In this document: one piece after another, positions 59,407 to 64,000 of the stretch
How positions within the stretch are numbered: position 1 is the first letter of the stretch
Layout of the letters: every line of letters begins with the position of its first letter
Assembly: GCA_903813345.2 (NCBI GenBank)
Contig: CAIIXF020000004.1
Coordinates: forward strand, 23,373,985 to 23,437,984
Length of the DNA: 64,000 nucleotides
Source of the DNA: Owenia fusiformis
Lineage: Eukaryota > Annelida > Polychaeta > Sabellida > Oweniidae
Direction: 5' to 3'
The notes under the pieces: model-generated
Seen by the model: the letters and a program-made list of their open reading frames with translations, nothing else
What the model was told of the DNA's origin: nothing
The model's database searches: none
Program-made: the position numbers and the translations under genes

Positions 59407-61566
59407 CAGGGTGTCAAATAAGCCCTATCCCCCCCCCCTCTACAGCCAAGACCAAGTTATATGGTACCAAGTGTGATATATCATTGGAAAGGTCTTCCAA
59501 AGTTACGTTGATTGGCATATATCTGACACATGTCAATCAATCTCACAAATTTTTACATTATATCAATTGAGGTGACCATAGGCCTAGAAACATGGCAATT
59601 TGGCATACCAGATTTTCTCGCATATACGCCCCCCTAAATATTTAGGCCCATGGGCCAAAAATCGAATGTAGTACGCTTATACGCCCATGGGCCTATAAAA
59701 ATGACTATTTATTGATTTTTTCAATAAATTCAAGAGTATTTTGTCACTGGCAGATCGTTCTGTCGTTACTTTGTTTCAACATTAAGTTCAACGCTGTGCC
59801 GTAAGTGGCAGTGGTGGATCGTTCTGTTGTTACTTTGTTTGAACATTAAGTCCAACGTTTTAGGTGACATTTCCTTTATAATTCTTACAAAACATGCGGT
59901 AGGACTACAACAGTAGGTACGGTAGTCTTTGAGGAACCATTGTATTCATCAGCTCTTCTCACCTTTATGCCCACTGGGCCAAAAATTGAAAGTAGTACAC
60001 TTATACACCCATTGGCGAAAAATAAGAGGTAAAATAACAGATGAAATTACCCCTTCTTTCAGTTATACACCCAGGGCTTATATGCGAGAAAATCCGGTAT
60101 TTGGCAGAATTTTAAGAATCGAGTATAAGAAAAGTCAAAGGACCTAAAGATGACTAAATACACCCTATGCAGACAGAGCCTGTGGGAAATATTTGGTGCG
60201 GAGCAAATGAGCGGAGGGTGCGGAGCTAACGGTTATTTTTGAATTTAAATTTGGGATATTTCTGAAACTAAGCCGTTTTGGGACTTCAAATATACCAAGA
60301 TATGTGTATTTGACACCAAATATCAATACAATTGTGAAAATAGTAGCGCAATTCATTCTATAGCGACGCAGTGTGCCTTAAACCTTTCCCAGACCTATAT
60401 ATTTTGAAATTATCCTTTTAATACTGAGTCCCCAGCATTCATAAAAAATGGTGTTCAAGGTGCACTATCTATACAAATTATTTTTACATCTTGGAAGCCA
60501 GGCAGTATCTGTGTGATTTTATAAAAATTCGGAAATTTTTTCAGATATGAGCCCCCTCTAAATATTGGGTGCGGAGCAGCTCCATAAACGTAGCTCCGCA
60601 CCCAATATTTAGAGGGGCTCATATCTGAAGAACATTTCCGAATTTTTATAAAATCACACAGATACTGCCTGGCTTCCAAGATGCAAAAATAATTTGCATG
60701 GGTAGTGTATCTTGAACACCATTTTTTATGAATGCTGGGGACGCAGTATTAAAAGGATAGTCTCAAAATATATAGGTCTGGGAAATGTTTAAGGCATACT
60801 GCGTCGCTATAAAATGAATTGCACTACTATTTTCACAATTTTATTGATATTTGGTGTCAAATACACATATCTTGGTATATTTGAAGTCCCAAAACTGCTT
60901 AGTTTTTGAAATATCCCAATTTTAAATTCAAAAATGACCGTTAGCTCCGCACCCTCCGCTCATTTGCGCCGCACCCAATATTTCCCACAGGCTCTGTCTG
61001 CATAGGGTGAAATATGTATATGGCAATGAATTCAACCAATTTCTGGATAGGGTTAGATGTGTAGAAAATAGAGGTTAATGTACACTCTTCATTATAATAT
61101 AACACAGAGAAAAATGATGTTTGGGCTAAAAGTAGGCTTTTATTTATTCATTCACTATAAAAACATTAAATATGAGCATTTAGCGTAAATGAACAAATTA
61201 CAAACAAACAATTACATGATAAATATATGGCATTCAGATTCATTAAAAACATTATTCCAAATGGAATAAACTTCATGCATGGAAAAATGGTGAAAACCTT
61301 TTTGTTTCAAGTTGAATGTGAAAAAGATCAACTTTTTGATATATTTCTGAGGTCATATCCTTCTCATTTTGACGCAATGAAAGCTGCTTAAAGAGGGTAC
61401 AGTAACTATAAAGGACATCATGAAAATATAGGTGAATTTCATCCAAAATACTTGAAAGTTGGTGAGTTAACATAACTTTGGATGATCTTTCCAATGGTAT
61501 ATCACACTAGGTACCATCTATTAAGGTTTTAGGTGTAGCAGGAGATGGGACTTATTTGACACCCTG
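59407..61566. mobile_element. 2.16 kb mariner-type element with a nested palindrome
   Basis: Ends CAGGGTGTCAAATAAG / CTTATTTGACACCCTG, flanked by TA on both sides. Arms remain similar inward. No transposase ORF. Inserted 28 bp upstream of the helicase exon's acceptor. Confidence 0.8.
60161..61009. mobile_element. 849-bp near-perfect palindrome
   Basis: Starts CACCCTATGCAGACAGAGCC and ends with its exact inverse; arms of ~420 bp match at >90% by eye and meet near 60,585 at GGAGCAGCTCC. Non-coding; should form a long RNA hairpin if transcribed. Confidence 0.88.
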
Positions 61567-61625
61567 TATAGAGGTTCTTGTGTAAGGTCGTCCATTCTGA
61601 GCTTTGATAATTCTTCTTTATCCAG

Positions 61626-61684
61626 TCAAAGATGAGACAAAGAAACATTACCAAAGAGAGTCAAGAATGGACTATATTGCTCAG
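61626..61684 (+). CDS. candidate exon 1 of an unidentified gene
   Basis: Acceptor TTTATCCAG, donor CTCAG|GTACAA. In one frame it reads KDETKKHYQRESRMDYIAQ, which joins phase 0 to 62,606. Not recognised. Confidence 0.4.
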
Positions 61685-61784
61685 GTACAAGTACAAGAAA
61701 GCTTTTCTCATATGATTTTGTATTATGGCATATTTTTGCAATAGCCTAGCTTTAAATTTCATCTTTCGCTTATGGCATCATAAC

Positions 61785-62426
61785 GGTAACTGGTCAACTC
61801 GTACCCAAGACAAGTCGTACCCAAGACAACTCGTACCCAAGACAACTCGTACCCAAGTATATATTTTGTTTTGAATCAAGCATTGGACTGGGAATGTGAA
61901 TAGATATACATATTATAATTGTAACATACTGTTCAGAATAGTTTAAAGTTTGAAGAAGAATTTTCGGAAGAAATTGATTTCATTTTGTGACAATTTATAT
62001 TGACTAATATTTTATATTGGTCACATATTCAGGATGTTCGAGTGAAGAGACATATGTTTATTCCACATATTCATAATCATTTTTCAAAATATTGTATGTT
62101 TATGAATGTTTGGAACAAGTGTCAGATCTAATGTTGTAATTATATTTATTTATATATATATGTTTGACAAAAAATGTTGAGAACAAGCGCTTCAAGCACT
62201 TCTTTTATTTAATAAAAAATGCTTTACTGATCCATTGAGAAAAAATGTCGTCTAAATTCAAAAAAATATTGAGGCTTATTTGATTCACATTGTAACATTA
62301 AAGCATTACAAACTCAATTTTTTCCCTAATATGCACCCATAATACTGAAAATAATCTTGGGTACGAGTTGTCTTGGGTACCAGTTGTCTTGGGTATGAGT
62401 TGTCTTGGGTACGAGTTGACTAGGAA
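61785..62426. mobile_element. inverted-repeat element with CGTACCCAAGACAA tandem ends
   Basis: Left end has four CAACTCGTACCCAAGA units (61,794-61,857), right end has four inverted units (62,356-62,420). Flanked by a 10-bp direct repeat GCATCATAAC at 61,775-61,784 and 62,427-62,436. AT-rich, no ORF. Confidence 0.75.
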
Positions 62427-62605
62427 GCATCATAACAATATTGTTGAAAATGCTTTATTGTTATGATGTCACAGCTTATTTTTCTAGAATGAGCATGGCT
62501 ACTGATACTTGTAGAAACAATGTATTTGTTGCCATATTATGTTGTTGATTTTTATAAACCAATTATGTCACAAGTAAATCTCATCTTGCACGTGTAACTT
62601 CTTAG

Positions 62606-62701
62606 GATGAAAGATGGCAAAATTTTGCATGGGGTAAAGATGGCTGGCTGTATCTTTGTTACTCATATGAGAAAAGTGGTTCCTGTTCAATCATGTTCTC
62701 A
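62606..62701 (+). CDS. candidate exon 2 of an unidentified gene
   Basis: After acceptor AACTTCTTAG the frame reads DERWQNFAWGKDGWLYL then CYSYEKSG, with coding-like composition (three Trp, no stop). Stops at 62,703 if unspliced and no clear donor is seen. A different frame is open to 62,864 and cannot be excluded. Confidence 0.4.
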
Positions 62702-63002
62702 TAGAAACATTGGAAACTACAAAAATGGTCCCATATTAAGTCATATTAGGCTCATAATTGCCATTCACAAATTTAAAGTCACAAGCAACCAAGAATCACT
62801 TGAACAGGTCTGTCTAAATTATGAATGTATGTTTTTTATACCAATTAAGAACTTTATTAGTTAGAGTAAACCACCATAGTACATTGATTTACATTGATAT
62901 TGATTTACATTGATATTTTTCACAATGAACCTTGCAACATAACTGTAACTGTGACTCACATACAGACACTTGTGACATGTCTCACATACTGTGACTTGTA
63001 AA

Positions 63003-63300
63003 GTGACTCATATACTAGGACTTGGGACATGACTCGCATACTTGGACTTGGGACATGACTCGCATACTTGGACTTGGGACATGACTCGCATACTTGGACT
63101 TGGGACATGACTCGCATACTTGGACTTGGGACATGACTCGCATACTTGGACTTGGGACATGACTCGCATACTTGGACTTGGGACATGACTCGCATACTTG
63201 GACTTGGGACATGACTCGCATACTTGGACTTGGGACGTGAATCACTTACTGGGATTTGGGACATGACTTGCATACTGGGACTTGAAGTCTGTCTCACATA
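63003..63300. repeat. 26-bp minisatellite
   Basis: Unit GACTCGCATACTTGGACTTG plus GGACAT, about eight near-identical copies with diverged edge copies. Open frames across it are periodicity effects. Confidence 0.92.
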
Positions 63301-63439
63301 TTGAGACTAAAGATAAGATTCACATACTGGGACACTGGTGTGAATTATTGGTTATTAAAAGATATGCGTGACCTCTAAATGTTTCTTTTACAACAAAGTT
63401 CACAATTTTTCAAAGAAAAAGTTCTTCAAATACCACTTT

Positions 63440-63790
63440 TTAAAATTAAAAAAACCAACATTTCACCTGTCACACTTTGATAACATTGGGAAAGAGTATA
63501 AGCCAAAGTGCTCTAAACTTTATATGGGGCCTTTAACATTGATGTTGACCTTGATTTATTGTGAAAGGTTGTATAGCGAATGTTGGGTAATTGAGGATGA
63601 GCTTCACTTTATCACAAGCTGTATAAAGATCTTACAACTTTTGCTTGAACCTTAAAATCTGATCCGAAACAGTGCAAAGATCCAGATAAACTGTTTGAAA
63701 CTATTATGTCAAGTAAAAGCTCTCATGTTAACTTACATTTAGCCCAATTTGTTTATCACTCTTTCAAAAATTTGGAAAATGATTCATATT
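63440..63790 (+). pseudogene. LINE-like reverse transcriptase C-terminal remnant
   Basis: Reads SECWVIEDELHFITSC, matching the C-x-x-(I/V)EDExHF-x3-C signature at the C-terminal end of many LINE ORF2 proteins; after a frame change it continues DKLFETIMSSKSSHVNLHLA. Short, frameshifted and isolated, so a dead fragment. Confidence 0.5.
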
Positions 63791-64000
63791 TTATAAACAT
63801 TTTTAAAAACACATGTATTATGGATACATCACACTGATATTCTGTTGTCATACCCTGACATGTGAAACTGATGTAAAGTAGTTTTGTAATATGTAGTTGT
63901 AGTTTGTAGTTTTTTGTACACTGTGGTGACTGATATGTCATTTACATGACATGGTTATTGAGTCAATAAAAGATATATCAGTGATCTCCCCATGTCACTT

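Noticed and set aside
62956-63297. ORF with repeated QVCESCPKSKYASHVPSPS
   Set aside because: Translation of the 26-bp minisatellite in rotating frames; a real repeat protein is unlikely.

Overview
Eukaryotic, AT-rich, intron-rich and very repeat-rich DNA from an animal. Spliced cyclin C and GMC oxidoreductase genes show this. Dispersed repeats with a 'gctcacatggtgagcttttg' core and GTCC-rich runs resemble repeats I associate with bivalves and other molluscs, so a marine lophotrochozoan is my best guess; the species is not determined. Most genes here are split into short exons and had to be rebuilt from splice signals and family homology.

Layout. 1-3.7 kb: a possible SINE and a 1.3 kb terminal-inverted-repeat (TIR) transposon. 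3.7-10.5 kb (+): an 11-exon GMC oxidoreductase (choline/glucose dehydrogenase family, 590 aa). 10.65-14.75 kb: a 4.1 kb foldback element inserted in an array copied from the GMC gene's own 3' end. 17.6-33.5 kb (-): cyclin C (CCNC), nine exons placed from the start codon through KMPKPK. Its intron 3 holds an intronless antisense gene for a Kre2/Mnt1-type (GT15) mannosyltransferase (22,976-24,103) and a nested foldback. A likely bidirectional promoter lies at 33.5-34.3 kb. 34.8-36.5 kb: a 55-bp minisatellite bounded by inverted repeats. 39.5-46.6 kb (+): a spliced P-element/THAP9-like transposase with recognisable D...D...E. 48.2-50.7 kb: a 46-bp minisatellite. 51.6-59.4 kb (-): a gene joining the C-terminal part of a Pif1-like helicase to a long C-terminal region with a PHD finger, convergent with the transposase. 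59.4-64 kb: nested transposons, two candidate exons of an unidentified + strand gene, a 26-bp minisatellite and a LINE remnant.

Two observations stand out. First, in both host genes many splice junctions, and the GMC stop/poly(A) region, have tandem copies of themselves beside them: the array unit is a piece of exon edge plus its donor, acceptor or AATAAA. I count about ten cases in two genes. Most upstream decoy acceptors would give a premature stop; two would give clean in-frame insertions. Second, the P-like transposase and the convergent helicase-PHD gene may be two parts of one large mobile element or a recurring gene pair.
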